Below, piece by piece: positions 14,236-22,209 of a DNA stretch of 64,000 nucleotides (position 1 is the stretch's first letter; each line of letters starts with the position of its first letter). A program made the translations under genes and the position numbers. This DNA comes from Viridibacillus arenosi (GTDB lineage Bacteria; Bacillota; Bacilli; Bacillales_A; Planococcaceae): contig NZ_MSPW01000004.1 of the NCBI RefSeq assembly GCF_001955655.1, positions 1 to 64,000 on the forward strand, read 5' to 3'. The notes below the pieces were generated by a model, which saw only the letters and a program-made list of their open reading frames with translations, searched no databases and was not told the DNA's origin.

Positions 14236-15126
14236 CTAATTTGCTTTATTTCTTGTCAATAGAGTAGGTAAAGTCATACCAATTAATACTAGAATAATCC
14301 CTACAATTTGTATCCAAGTTAAAGATTCATGTAGCACAACAACCGAAACAGTAATTGCTACAGGTAGTTCCATGGCACTTAAAATAGAAGCCATACCACC
14401 ACCGACTTTAGGGACAGCGATTGTGAATAATAATATCGGTAAAATTATACCAAATACTCCAAGTAGTAAGCCGAATTTCCAAAGTCCAGCACCAAATAAT
14501 TGTCCATTCCAAACAATTTCAGGTGATAAGAAAATAGATATTAAAACAAGTGCAAAGAATGACATAATCAACATCCGTGCAATTGTAGAAATTTCTTCAG
14601 TTGGTCTTGAATTGATTTGGATGAAAATAGAGAAGCTGACTGCAGCAGCAAAACCAAATACCCAACCTTGCCAAGCAATACCGCTTAAATCGACATCTAA
14701 AATCCCAGCTGCCAAAATTGTTCCCGCGAAGAGGAAAATAAGAGAAATGACTTCCTCGCGCTTTGGTAAGCGACGATGTAATAAACAATCGATAAGCATG
14801 CCAACCCAAGTGAACTGGAATAACATAACAACCGCTAAAGAAGCAGGTAAATAATTTAAAGATTTTCCGTAAACAATACCTGTCGTACCTGTGAAAATCC
14901 CGGCTAAAAGTAATATAATCAGACTTTGTTTAGATAGTCGAGGTAACTTACGTTGTGTAAATATAAAGAGTAGCAATGCAAGTGAAAATCCAATAACATA
15001 TTGGCTAGTAACTGCCTCAGCTGAATCAAATCCGTGTTGCATAGCTACCTTTATAATAGTGGACAATATTCCGTAACTACTAGCCGCAAGTACAACTAAT
15101 AGCGAGTAAAATAAATTTTTATTCAT
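14236..15126 (-). CDS. EamA/DMT family transporter
   Basis: 296-aa membrane protein with ten predicted helices in two EamA repeats (about residues 5-135 and 150-290), including the usual GTTGIVYGKSLNYLPASLAVVMLFQFTW and ELPVAITVSVVVLHESLTW segments. It probably exports a metabolite or amino acid; the substrate is unknown. An upstream in-frame start at 15162 would precede the Shine-Dalgarno AATAGGAGT, so the ATG at 15126 is chosen. It lies downstream of no co-directional partner close enough to call an operon. Confidence 0.85.
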   Translation of the reverse strand: MNKNLFYSLLVVLAASSYGILSTIIKVAMQHGFDSAEAVTSQYVIGFSLALLLFIFTQRKLPRLSKQSLIILLLAGIFTGTTGIVYGKSLNYLPASLAVVMLFQFTWVGMLIDCLLHRRLPKREEVISLIFLFAGTILAAGILDVDLSGIAWQGWVFGFAAAVSFSIFIQINSRPTEEISTIARMLIMSFFALVLISIFLSPEIVWNGQLFGAGLWKFGLLLGVFGIILPILLFTIAVPKVGGGMASILSAMELPVAITVSVVVLHESLTWIQIVGIILVLIGMTLPTLLTRNKAN

Positions 15127-15240
15127 ATAAACAACTCCTATTATTGGCCAGATTAGAATCAACCAAGAGGATAGTATAACATTTTTTTAGAATTTGTGAA
15201 GAGGGAAGTTTACTGTGTAGTATTACTTTTTACACAAAAA

Positions 15241-15276
15241 AACATGAGCATCTTTTGAAGAGACTCATGTTTTTAT
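15241..15276. terminator. Bidirectional terminator hairpin
   Basis: AACATGAG / CTCATGTT stem with A-rich and T-rich flanks on both sides. It probably ends the minus-strand acetyltransferase transcript. Confidence 0.7.
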
Positions 15277-15363
15277 ATTAGTTGTAGTAATTATAAAATT
15301 TGTTATTTAAAGCTGTTAACCATAGGGATAGAAGCTTTTGGTTTTGGTCGATGGACGAGTACC

Positions 15364-15933
15364 TTAGCAATAAAGAGGCTTAACCATATGGTGGAAAGGT
15401 TCGTCTATGATTGTCCATGGTTCTGTGATGACGTATCCCATACGTTTGTATAGTTGGAGTGCTTTTTCTTTTTGAGTTTCTACATTTAATGATATTTTTT
15501 TATAACCTTTTTCACGTGCTAGTTGTTCGGAGAATTCTAGAAGAATGGTGCCGATCCCTTGACCACGGAAGTCAGGATTGATGCAAATTGTATCGACGTA
15601 ATATTCGTCTTCATGAGCTTCTTTATCCACTTTTGGTGTTTCTGCGCCTTTTTCTTGTAGCCATGTTTCTAAGTTGGCATCCATTTGCGGTGCTGCATCA
15701 CCCGAATAAATTACTAGAGTACCGACTACTTGACCATTATGTTCTGCAACATATGTATTGAGGTATGAGTGACGGTTATCTGTGCGCTCAAATAAGTTAA
15801 TTAATTCGCTTTCGATAGCTTTAGGTTCTGTTTCACCTGTCATACGATTTGCGATATCTCCTATTGCCTCAATAATAAGTGGTGCGACAAATTTACCATC
15901 AGCTAGTTCAGCATTTCTTACAGTAATCATCAT
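15364..15933 (-). CDS. GNAT family N-acetyltransferase
   Basis: 189-aa acetyltransferase. Acetyl-CoA binding motif A is visible as VDTICINPDFRGQGIGTILLEFSE (R/Q-x2-G-x-G/A), followed by ISLNVETQKEKALQLYKRMGYV (motif B). The N-terminal part (MMITVRNAELADGKFVAPLI) resembles proteins of the YkwB/RimI-like group. AAGGAGTTTG precedes the start. The substrate is unknown. It is monocistronic on the minus strand. Confidence 0.85.
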   Translation of the reverse strand: MMITVRNAELADGKFVAPLIIEAIGDIANRMTGETEPKAIESELINLFERTDNRHSYLNTYVAEHNGQVVGTLVIYSGDAAPQMDANLETWLQEKGAETPKVDKEAHEDEYYVDTICINPDFRGQGIGTILLEFSEQLAREKGYKKISLNVETQKEKALQLYKRMGYVITEPWTIIDEPFHHMVKPLYC

Positions 15934-16139
15934 TTTTTATCAAACTCCTTCAAGGTTAAGTATAGCAAATAGAGAAGGCAATTTCCGATTATAAGTGTTT
16001 GTGCCTATGACGAATTAAAGAATGAAAGGGAGGTTCTCCTTAATTTGACGAAAGATGTCGAAAAATACCGAAAGAAACTTTTTCAATGAGCGATTTCATG
16101 GTACGCTAGAAGTAAGATATTTTGTGGAGGAGTTTGTGA

Positions 16140-17096
16140 ATGTTAGACTCAAAAAAAGAATTCGTTCTCGTATACGGAGATGCGTTTGTAGATTTTATTG
16201 CCAATGATATGACTAACACATCGTTTACTAAGTTTTTAGGTGGTGCTACTGTAAATGTAGCTGCAGGAATTAGTCGCATCGGTGCGCCTTCTGCATTAAT
16301 CACTATAACAGGGGATGATGAAACATCTGAATTCGTCCGTAATGAGCTAGATAAAGAGGGCGTAAACATGAATTATGCAAAAATTGTCCCTGAAAAACGT
16401 GTAAGTGGTGTACATGTCCATCTAACTGAAGGAAATGATCGCATTTTTACGAATTATATTGATGAAACACCTGATTTACAAGTAGAGCCTGAGCATTTGC
16501 AAGAAGAAGCATTTAAACGTGCTTCTATATTTAATATCTGTTCAAATACTATGTTCCATCCGACTGCACTTGAAACAACTCGTGCAGCAGTAGTATTGGC
16601 TAAAAAACATAATGTATTACTTGCGATGGATGCCAATATTCGTCCATTACGTTGGGAAAGCCAAAAAGTTTGTTATGATACAATAAATACATTTTTGCAA
16701 AGTGTAGATATGTTGAAGTTGGCTGATGAAGAACTGTTCTTCTTAACAGAAACCACAACCCTAGAAGAGGGGGTTGTAGCGTTAGCAAAATACAATATTC
16801 CTTTTATAATGATAACGGTTGGCGCACAAGGCACGTATGTCGTATTGAATGGTGAAGTGAAACATGTACCGTCGATTCCAATTACATGTGTAGATTCGAC
16901 CGGTGCTGGCGATGCATTTATGGCTGGTATTTTACGACATGCACATTTATATGGTATACCAAAAACAATGGAAGATGCTTATAATTGTGTATTCTTTGCA
17001 AATCAATTAGGCGCAATGGCTGCAACAAAAGCAGGTGCTATTACAGCAATGCCATGTTTCGAGGAGATAAAATCACTTATTAAAGAAGGTGTTTAA
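16140..17096 (+). CDS. PfkB family carbohydrate kinase (fructokinase-like)
   Basis: 318-aa ribokinase-fold sugar kinase. The PfkB signature 1 is FLGGATVNVAAGISRIG (residues 32-48) and signature 2 is DSTGAGDAFMAGI, with catalytic Asp258 and the anion hole GAGD. Residues MDANIRPLRW resemble the fructokinase group. The GTGGAGGAG ribosome binding site fits the ATG. Its stop codon overlaps the start of the next gene (TAATG), so the two proteins are translationally coupled. The substrate is probably a ketose such as fructose, by similarity only. Confidence 0.85.
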   Translation: MLDSKKEFVLVYGDAFVDFIANDMTNTSFTKFLGGATVNVAAGISRIGAPSALITITGDDETSEFVRNELDKEGVNMNYAKIVPEKRVSGVHVHLTEGNDRIFTNYIDETPDLQVEPEHLQEEAFKRASIFNICSNTMFHPTALETTRAAVVLAKKHNVLLAMDANIRPLRWESQKVCYDTINTFLQSVDMLKLADEELFFLTETTTLEEGVVALAKYNIPFIMITVGAQGTYVVLNGEVKHVPSIPITCVDSTGAGDAFMAGILRHAHLYGIPKTMEDAYNCVFFANQLGAMAATKAGAITAMPCFEEIKSLIKEGV

Positions 17097-17518
17097 TGGT
17101 GGAGAAAAAATATCATGCATTATTGGATGATCGAATTTTCTTTGGAGGGGCAGCAGATGCAGAAGAAGCTGTTACTAATGAAAAAATTGACGTTGTCGTC
17201 GATTTACGTGTGAAAGAACCAGAAAAAGTTACTTATTATAGAGTACATGCCCCTATTGCAGATGAAGCGGAGCAGGTTGAAGCCTCTATCTTGGAAGCGG
17301 TCGATAAAGTAGTATCAGCATATCGTGATGGGAAAAAAGTTTTTTTTCATTGTGGAGGCGGTGGTGGCCGTGCAGGTACTGTCGCGGTTGGTACACTTAT
17401 TGAACTAGGACAAGCAACTTCTGTCGAAGAAGCTGAGCAAAAAGCAAAAGCTATACGTAATAAGGTAAACGTTCGCGAACCGATGAAGATTGCTTTGCAA
17501 AATATATATGATAAATAA
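17096..17518 (+). CDS. Protein-tyrosine/dual-specificity phosphatase-like protein
   Basis: 140-aa protein with the cysteine-phosphatase signature H-C-x5-R as HCGGGGGRAG (Cys86, Arg92) and an upstream VVVDLRV strand carrying a candidate general acid region. The P-loop is unusual in having five glycines in a row. It starts inside the stop codon of the PfkB kinase gene (TAATG), so the two are made together; a sugar-phosphate or phosphoprotein substrate connected with the kinase is plausible but unproven. A strong terminator follows. Confidence 0.75.
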   Translation: MVEKKYHALLDDRIFFGGAADAEEAVTNEKIDVVVDLRVKEPEKVTYYRVHAPIADEAEQVEASILEAVDKVVSAYRDGKKVFFHCGGGGGRAGTVAVGTLIELGQATSVEEAEQKAKAIRNKVNVREPMKIALQNIYDK

Positions 17519-17523
17519 TTTTT

Positions 17524-17557
17524 GAAACCTTGTTGAATTAACAACAAGGTTTTTTTG
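17524..17557 (+). terminator. Rho-independent terminator
   Basis: AAACCTTGTTG / CAACAAGGTTT stem with a 6-nt loop and T7, directly after the phosphatase-like gene. Confidence 0.92.
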
Positions 17558-17606
17558 ATAAAGCCACTTATAAAAATGTCCCTATTCAACAATAATTTTC
17601 CTTTTT

Positions 17607-17628
17607 AATTCATTTCATGAAATGAATT
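17607..17628. repeat. 22-bp perfect palindrome
   Basis: Half-site AATTCATTTCA followed immediately by its reverse complement TGAAATGAATT. It lies 41 bp upstream of the small ORF at 17669 and may be its operator. Confidence 0.7.
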
Positions 17629-17668
17629 ACTCACTAAAAACAAAAAAGGTGTTTCCTGGAGAATACCT

Positions 17669-17833
17669 ATGATAATTGCTAATTTACTACACGCAAAGAA
17701 CAATAAAAACGAATGGTTTATTAACATAAGTACTCTCTACATTATTACTGATTTAGGAAAGGTGAATTATGTAATTGAAAGCGCCTATCGAATAAAAGCG
17801 CTCTTTATTAATAATTGTATAAGCCAATATTGA
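17669..17833 (+). CDS. Candidate 54-aa small protein
   Basis: 54-codon ORF starting MIIANLLHAKNNKNEW and ending NNCISQY. A TGGAG ribosome binding site lies about 8 nt before the ATG, and a 22-bp palindrome lies upstream. It has moderate hydrophobic content without a clear membrane helix and no recognisable family. The composition is AT-rich, so a chance ORF is possible. Confidence 0.3.
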   Translation: MIIANLLHAKNNKNEWFINISTLYIITDLGKVNYVIESAYRIKALFINNCISQY

Positions 17834-17878
17834 AAAAACTAATCATAATTTTATTCTTAATAATAAGTAAATGAATTA

Positions 17879-18586
17879 TTATATATCCTTATCCCTCACG
17901 GTAATATACAGTGAGCCATTGGGTTGGACCTGAGCGTAAAATACATCATTTACAGCTTCAATCTCTTTTTTGCGGAGCTTACGTATTAACCAATCTTCAG
18001 TTAAATTTAGTTCCTCCATTGTACTCCAGACGATCTTCCCATCAGCGATAACTTCCATGGGTATATGAGGGGGAGTTGAGACGTCGGCCTTTACATCTTG
18101 TTTTGTGGCACTCTGTTGAGGAGTCTTTTTCAAAATGCTCAGTTCTCCATTTGTTTCTAAGACAGCGTATTCTATATCTTGAATTGAGAAGACGGATTGT
18201 TCACGCATCATCATCATGACATCATCCATATGCAGCCTCGCGGATTTTAATGCTTGTACAGATAGCTCACCATGTTTAATGATAACTGTAGGTGTATCAT
18301 CGATTATTACTCGTATCTTTGGAAACTTAATTGCGAGGATACTCATAAGTATTGTCAAAGCAGTCCACCATACTAGAGAAATCAAGCCATCTATAAAGGG
18401 TGTTTCTTCTTGAGAAGCGATTTCTGCAGCTGTCGAACCAATCGTAATACCTGTAATGTAATGGAAAAACGTTAACTGACTTAGCTGTTTTTTCCCGAGC
18501 CAACGTGCCAATATGAGGAGTACTATAAATGATATGGTTGTTCTCAGCATCATTTCCCAAAAGTTAATCTCGAAAAAATGGTCCAT
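17879..18586 (-). CDS. YetF family (DUF421) membrane protein
   Basis: 235-aa protein with three N-terminal membrane helices (about residues 10-95) and a cytoplasmic DUF421 domain containing TPTVIIKHGELSVQALKSARL and the DVMMMMREQ segment. YetF-type proteins are abundant in spore formers and are linked to sporulation or envelope functions, with no defined biochemical activity. The GTG at 18607 lies upstream of the Shine-Dalgarno AAAAGGAGT, so the ATG at 18586 is preferred. It is divergent from the exporter gene. Confidence 0.85.
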   Translation of the reverse strand: MDHFFEINFWEMMLRTTISFIVLLILARWLGKKQLSQLTFFHYITGITIGSTAAEIASQEETPFIDGLISLVWWTALTILMSILAIKFPKIRVIIDDTPTVIIKHGELSVQALKSARLHMDDVMMMMREQSVFSIQDIEYAVLETNGELSILKKTPQQSATKQDVKADVSTPPHIPMEVIADGKIVWSTMEELNLTEDWLIRKLRKKEIEAVNDVFYAQVQPNGSLYITVRDKDI

Positions 18587-18724
18587 GTAAATCAAACTCC
18601 TTTTCACTTCATATCTGTTAGCTTTCCTTTAAAAACAATAGATATTCCCGATTAATATGAAAACATTTGCTTAATTATTGTTATAATAAGTAAATTGATT
18701 ATTTCGTAAACAGAAGGAAGTGTA

Positions 18725-18751
18725 ATGAAAGAAGATGACGACAGTAAATAA
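18725..18751 (+). CDS. Short leader ORF overlapping the fsr-like start
   Basis: ATG at 18725 with the better ribosome binding site GAAGGAAGTG opens an 8-residue ORF (MKEDDDSK) that overlaps the first codons of the exporter gene in another frame. It may couple or dampen translation of the exporter. It could also be a by-product of start-site context. Confidence 0.3.
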   Translation: MKEDDDSK

Positions 18752-19949
18752 AACGCACTCGCTAGGGAATCCAGTATATCCGATAATGTTTGCAATAGGG
18801 CTTTGTCATTTGTTCAATGATACTTTACAAGCCGTTATCCCAGCGATGTTTCCAGTATTAGAAAGTGAGCGAGGTTTAACATTTACTCAACTTGGTTTTA
18901 TAGCATTCGCATTAAATATGGTAGCTTCAGTATTACAACCGGTTGTTGGTTATTTTAGCGATAAAAAGCAAAAACCTTATGCACTACCGCTTGGTATGAC
19001 TAGCTCATTTATTGGTATGGCAGGTTTAGCTTTTGCCGCAGATTACTGGATGATCTTAGTTTCGGTTATATTTTTAGGTTTTGGCTCTGCTATTTTCCAT
19101 CCAGAAGGTTCACGTGTTTCTTTTATGGCCGCAGGTTCGAAACGTGGATTGTCACAATCTATTTATCAAGTTGGTGGTAATTCAGGACAAGCACTTGCAC
19201 CTTTGATTAGTGGCTTTATTTTAGTGCCATTTGGTCAAAAAGGAGCAGCGTGGTTTTTAATTGTTGCCGCTATAGGCATCATAGTTTTAACTAAAATTTC
19301 AGCGTGGTATAAAAAACAGTTAGAGGAAGAACGTTTATCTAAAAAGAAAAAAGGGATTATTTCTTCTTTGCCACAAATGACGAAAAAGCAAATAGGAATA
19401 GCACTGGGCTTATTAATGATGGTCATTTTTGTTCGTTCATTTTATGTGACGAATATAACAAGCTTTTATATTTTTCATTTAATGGATAAGTATGGATTGA
19501 CTATACAAAAAGGGCAGTTGATTATTTTTATATTTTTAGCTATTGGTGCAGTTGGGACATTCTTTGGGGGACCGATGGCAGACAAATTAGGGCGTAAAAA
19601 TATCATCTTATTATCGGTGCTTGTACCGATGCCACTTGCCTTAATATTGCCTTATGTTCCATTGTGGGGTGTTATTGTACTACTTATTTTAATAGGATTC
19701 TTCATTATGCTAAGTTTTTCTGTGACAGTAGTTTACGCACAAGAATTAGTACCAAGTAAAATTGGCACTATGGCAGGATTAACGGTTGGATTAGCTTTTG
19801 GGATGGGAGCAATCGGAGCAGTAGTTATTGGTATTATGATGGACCATTATGGGATTTTTAAAACAATGGTTGTTATATCTGTATTACCAATACTTGCATT
19901 AGTTGCTTTTGCATTACCGACAGATCGTAAATGGAAATTAAAAAGTTAA
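18735..19949 (+). CDS. MFS transporter, fosmidomycin resistance (Fsr) family
   Basis: 404-aa major facilitator with 12 helices. Family-typical motifs are FNDTLQAVIPAMFPVL in helix 1 and FGSAIFHPEGSRVSFMAAG and QVGGNSGQALAPLISGF in the N-terminal half, which match Fsr-type exporters. It probably exports a drug or a hydrophobic metabolite. The ATG at 18735 has only a weak GAAAGAAG upstream because the strong ribosome binding site serves an overlapping 8-codon ORF. A shared bidirectional terminator follows. Confidence 0.88.
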   Translation: MTTVNKTHSLGNPVYPIMFAIGLCHLFNDTLQAVIPAMFPVLESERGLTFTQLGFIAFALNMVASVLQPVVGYFSDKKQKPYALPLGMTSSFIGMAGLAFAADYWMILVSVIFLGFGSAIFHPEGSRVSFMAAGSKRGLSQSIYQVGGNSGQALAPLISGFILVPFGQKGAAWFLIVAAIGIIVLTKISAWYKKQLEEERLSKKKKGIISSLPQMTKKQIGIALGLLMMVIFVRSFYVTNITSFYIFHLMDKYGLTIQKGQLIIFIFLAIGAVGTFFGGPMADKLGRKNIILLSVLVPMPLALILPYVPLWGVIVLLILIGFFIMLSFSVTVVYAQELVPSKIGTMAGLTVGLAFGMGAIGAVVIGIMMDHYGIFKTMVVISVLPILALVAFALPTDRKWKLKS

Positions 19950-19964
19950 AGGTATTTATAAGTG

Positions 19965-20012
19965 AAAAAGCTGTCTAATGGTTCATTTAAATAACCATTT
20001 AGACAGCTTTTA
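19965..20012. terminator. Bidirectional terminator
   Basis: AAAAGCTGTCTAA / TTAGACAGCTTTT stem extended by GGTT/AACC pairing, between the convergent exporter and stress-protein genes. Confidence 0.88.
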
Positions 20013-20666
20013 TTATTGGCGAGATTTACTTGGGATTTTCGTTGAATCTGTTACATGATTTTCAGAGATATGTACCTCATGCATTTTGTTTTCATGCATA
20101 AACTTGAAGATACCATTGTCAAAATCAGTACCAATTTCTTTGAAGAAAATACCTTCGTAATAAATGTTTTTTGAGCATGTAAAGCTTACTTTATAATCGT
20201 TACCGTCCTCTAGTAAATATGCTCGAACACCTTTTTCGAACATCGCATCTTCTTCATTACGGACGTGACGTTCAACAGAAACGACATGTAAATCGACAAA
20301 AGAGATTGTTTTAAGAAGTAAATTCATAAATGAACCTTTCGTAATTTCCTCCCATCGACTTTGTGCAGTTTGTCCAATAACGACTTGTGTGATGTTGTAT
20401 TGGTGTGCAACCTCTGCAATAACATTTTGTATTGGCTTTTTCTCGTTGTCGCGAATGATAAATTCCTCTACCTCTAGCTCTTCCGCAAGTTGTTGCCAAT
20501 TGTTAAGATATTCAACCTTCTCAGCATCGAAGTTATCAAATGGCTGCGGATCAACCGTTAGAATATAGAGTGGACAATCTAGCATTTTAGCCATTTTATA
20601 CCCTCTGCGAATCAATCTTTCTCCGTTTGCTCCGTAGTATGCACATACTAAAATACTCTCGTCCAT
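20013..20666 (-). CDS. KdpD-like universal stress protein domain protein
   Basis: About 217-aa cytoplasmic protein. The N-terminal 135 residues form a UspA fold like the one inside KdpD: ESILVCAYYGANGERLIRRGYKMA, then TQVVIGQTAQSRWEEITKGSFMNLLLK and DLHVVSVER. The C-terminal 80 residues are beta-rich and lack a known domain. It has no kinase domain, so it is a stand-alone relative of the KdpD sensor segment; it also lies 8 kb from kdpDE. The start may be the ATG at 20666 (AAGAGG 4 nt upstream) or the GTG at 20687, which has no ribosome binding site. Confidence 0.7.
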   Translation of the reverse strand: MDESILVCAYYGANGERLIRRGYKMAKMLDCPLYILTVDPQPFDNFDAEKVEYLNNWQQLAEELEVEEFIIRDNEKKPIQNVIAEVAHQYNITQVVIGQTAQSRWEEITKGSFMNLLLKTISFVDLHVVSVERHVRNEEDAMFEKGVRAYLLEDGNDYKVSFTCSKNIYYEGIFFKEIGTDFDNGIFKFMHENKMHEVHISENHVTDSTKIPSKSRQ

Positions 20667-20687
20667 ACGTCCTCTTAAATGTTTCAC

Positions 20688-21000
20688 GGCAGTTCACACC
20701 TCGTGTTTAGTATTTTGTTCCTTTATATGAAAGTGTCTTAATTTTATATGGTTAGTTGAAGCAAGAATATAAATACCTGACTGCGTCTAGGAATAATCCG
20801 TTTTATCACTTTTAGAGTTGACTCTTTTTCTTCAAAATAATCATGAATACTAATATGTATCCATATGGCTTCTTATTATGATGGTACTCACATTTATAGT
20901 CAAGTGCCCAAATATGTAAAAATTTATTGTTTAATAAGAGGTTATAAGGAAAGGACCTCGTTTGATAAGAAAGATAAACAATAATAAATTAAATTAAAAA
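20688..21000. other. Gene-free interval
   Basis: AT-rich stretch of about 310 bp between the stress-protein gene and the decayed region. No supported ORF, hairpin terminator or clear promoter was recognised. Confidence 0.4.
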
Positions 21001-21132
21001 TTATCTACGCAATAAATCTTTATATTTACTGCGTAATGAATTTAATTTTTCGAGTTTTGAAATAGAATTTTCCTTCAACTGTTTTCCTACATCAATAATT
21101 AAATTTTCTATTAAAAAAGTGGGAGCAATCAT
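21001..21132 (-). CDS. Possible small helical ORF (43 aa)
   Basis: On the minus strand an ORF begins MIAPTFLIENLIIDVGKQ and ends LRSKYKDLLRR, with a GGGAG ribosome binding site upstream. It is strongly helical and lysine-rich with a coiled-coil look. It abuts the truncated end of the PHP pseudogene, so it may be a remnant or chance ORF. No family recognised. Confidence 0.2.
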   Translation of the reverse strand: MIAPTFLIENLIIDVGKQLKENSISKLEKLNSLRSKYKDLLRR

Positions 21133-21766
21133 TGAATGGAACTCCCATAACGCACCTCTACTTTGATCAAACATTTGTTTATGAAAATGAGTATTACCTA
21201 ATTGACGGCATAAAGGTCTTTCCAGCAATGGAAGTGGATATTAAAGAAGTAGGACATATTTTATTAATTGGTAATCGTACAGATATTGGTGAACTACGTA
21301 TAGCCCTTGAACCGTTTACAGATAAAAATAGCTTTATTGAATTTGAACAGTTACTTGAAAAAGCTGAAGCATATAATCTTTTGAAAATAGGTGCTCACCC
21401 ATTTTGAGACAGTACTTCATTGAATGAGTTGGATCCACAATTGCTTTGTAGGTTAGATGCATTCGATTTAAATGGGAAAGACTTATATCAACAGGGTATT
21501 AATGAGAATTCTGAAAAAGTATAGGCTTCGCAGAAAATCTAGAAAAATCAGTTGTTGGTGGCAGTGATACGCATCATTTTATGCAATATGGGTGTATTGT
21601 AAATGAGCTTGAACAAGAATGTTCAACAATCGATGAACTGAAAAAAGTAATCTTTGAAGGTAGATATACGATTGAGATTTCTTCAGAACTACATGAGAAG
21701 GTTAAAACAGCAAAAGAGATGAAAGAAATAGAGAAAAGAAAAATGGAAAAGTTAATCAAAAATTAA
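21132..21766 (+). pseudogene. Decayed PHP-domain phosphoesterase gene
   Basis: Reading across the interval gives successive parts of one PHP-domain protein. FDQTFVYENEYYLIDGIKVFPAMEVDIKEVGHILLIGNR to LLKIGAHPF is followed by TGA at 21411-21413, where an Arg codon is expected. LNELDPQLLCRLDAFDLNGKDLY then continues in the same frame to TAG near 21522. After a frameshift comes VVGGSDTHHFMQYGCIVNELE and a C-terminal TIEIS...EKRKMEKLIKN. The N-terminal 40-50 residues with the first metal-binding His pair are absent. One nonsense mutation, one frameshift and 5' truncation make it non-functional. Confidence 0.75.
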
Positions 21767-22209
21767 CATGAAGAAGATGTATTATAACGGCGGATTTTTT
21801 ATGACATGATGGAGGTTATGTCTATAGAAAATTCGTCTTTTTTTAATATTGATAAAGAAAAATTAACAATTTTATGACTATTTATTGTGTCAGGGGTGTC
21901 TATTATGATGATTCGAGTAGCATAAAAGTGAAATGACCGAGAAAATATTGTATAATTTACAGGTAATATCGTTATATCCTTTTTAATATATTATCGCCAT
22001 AATATGCGTTCATAGATATTAAATAGATGTAATACTAGTTTTTTACCACGTATTGTTTTACCCCTAATTCTGCATTCTTTCATTAATAAAGCACTATAAG
22101 AACCTTAGTCAGGACTCTTAATATGTTGGTAAGTATTTTGCCATAGGTTAACCATTTCAAATTAAAATTCACATAATTTTAGAATACTGTTACAAGGAGG
22201 TTTGGACTT
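21767..22209. other. Intergenic region upstream of the mrp operon
   Basis: About 440 bp without a convincing gene. An isolated GATGGAGGTT plus ATG near 21811-21823 opens only a 19-20 codon reading frame (MSIENSSFFNIDKEKL...), probably chance or a remnant. A TATAAT at 21951-21956 could be a promoter element. The mrpA ribosome binding site AAGGAGGT lies at its right end. Confidence 0.4.

Noticed and set aside
14372-14854. 160-aa plus-strand ORF opposite the EamA transporter
   Set aside because: Lies wholly on the antisense strand of a clear membrane protein; its composition (many Ile, Asn, Lys, Pro) is that of a mirror frame, and no ribosome binding site is present.
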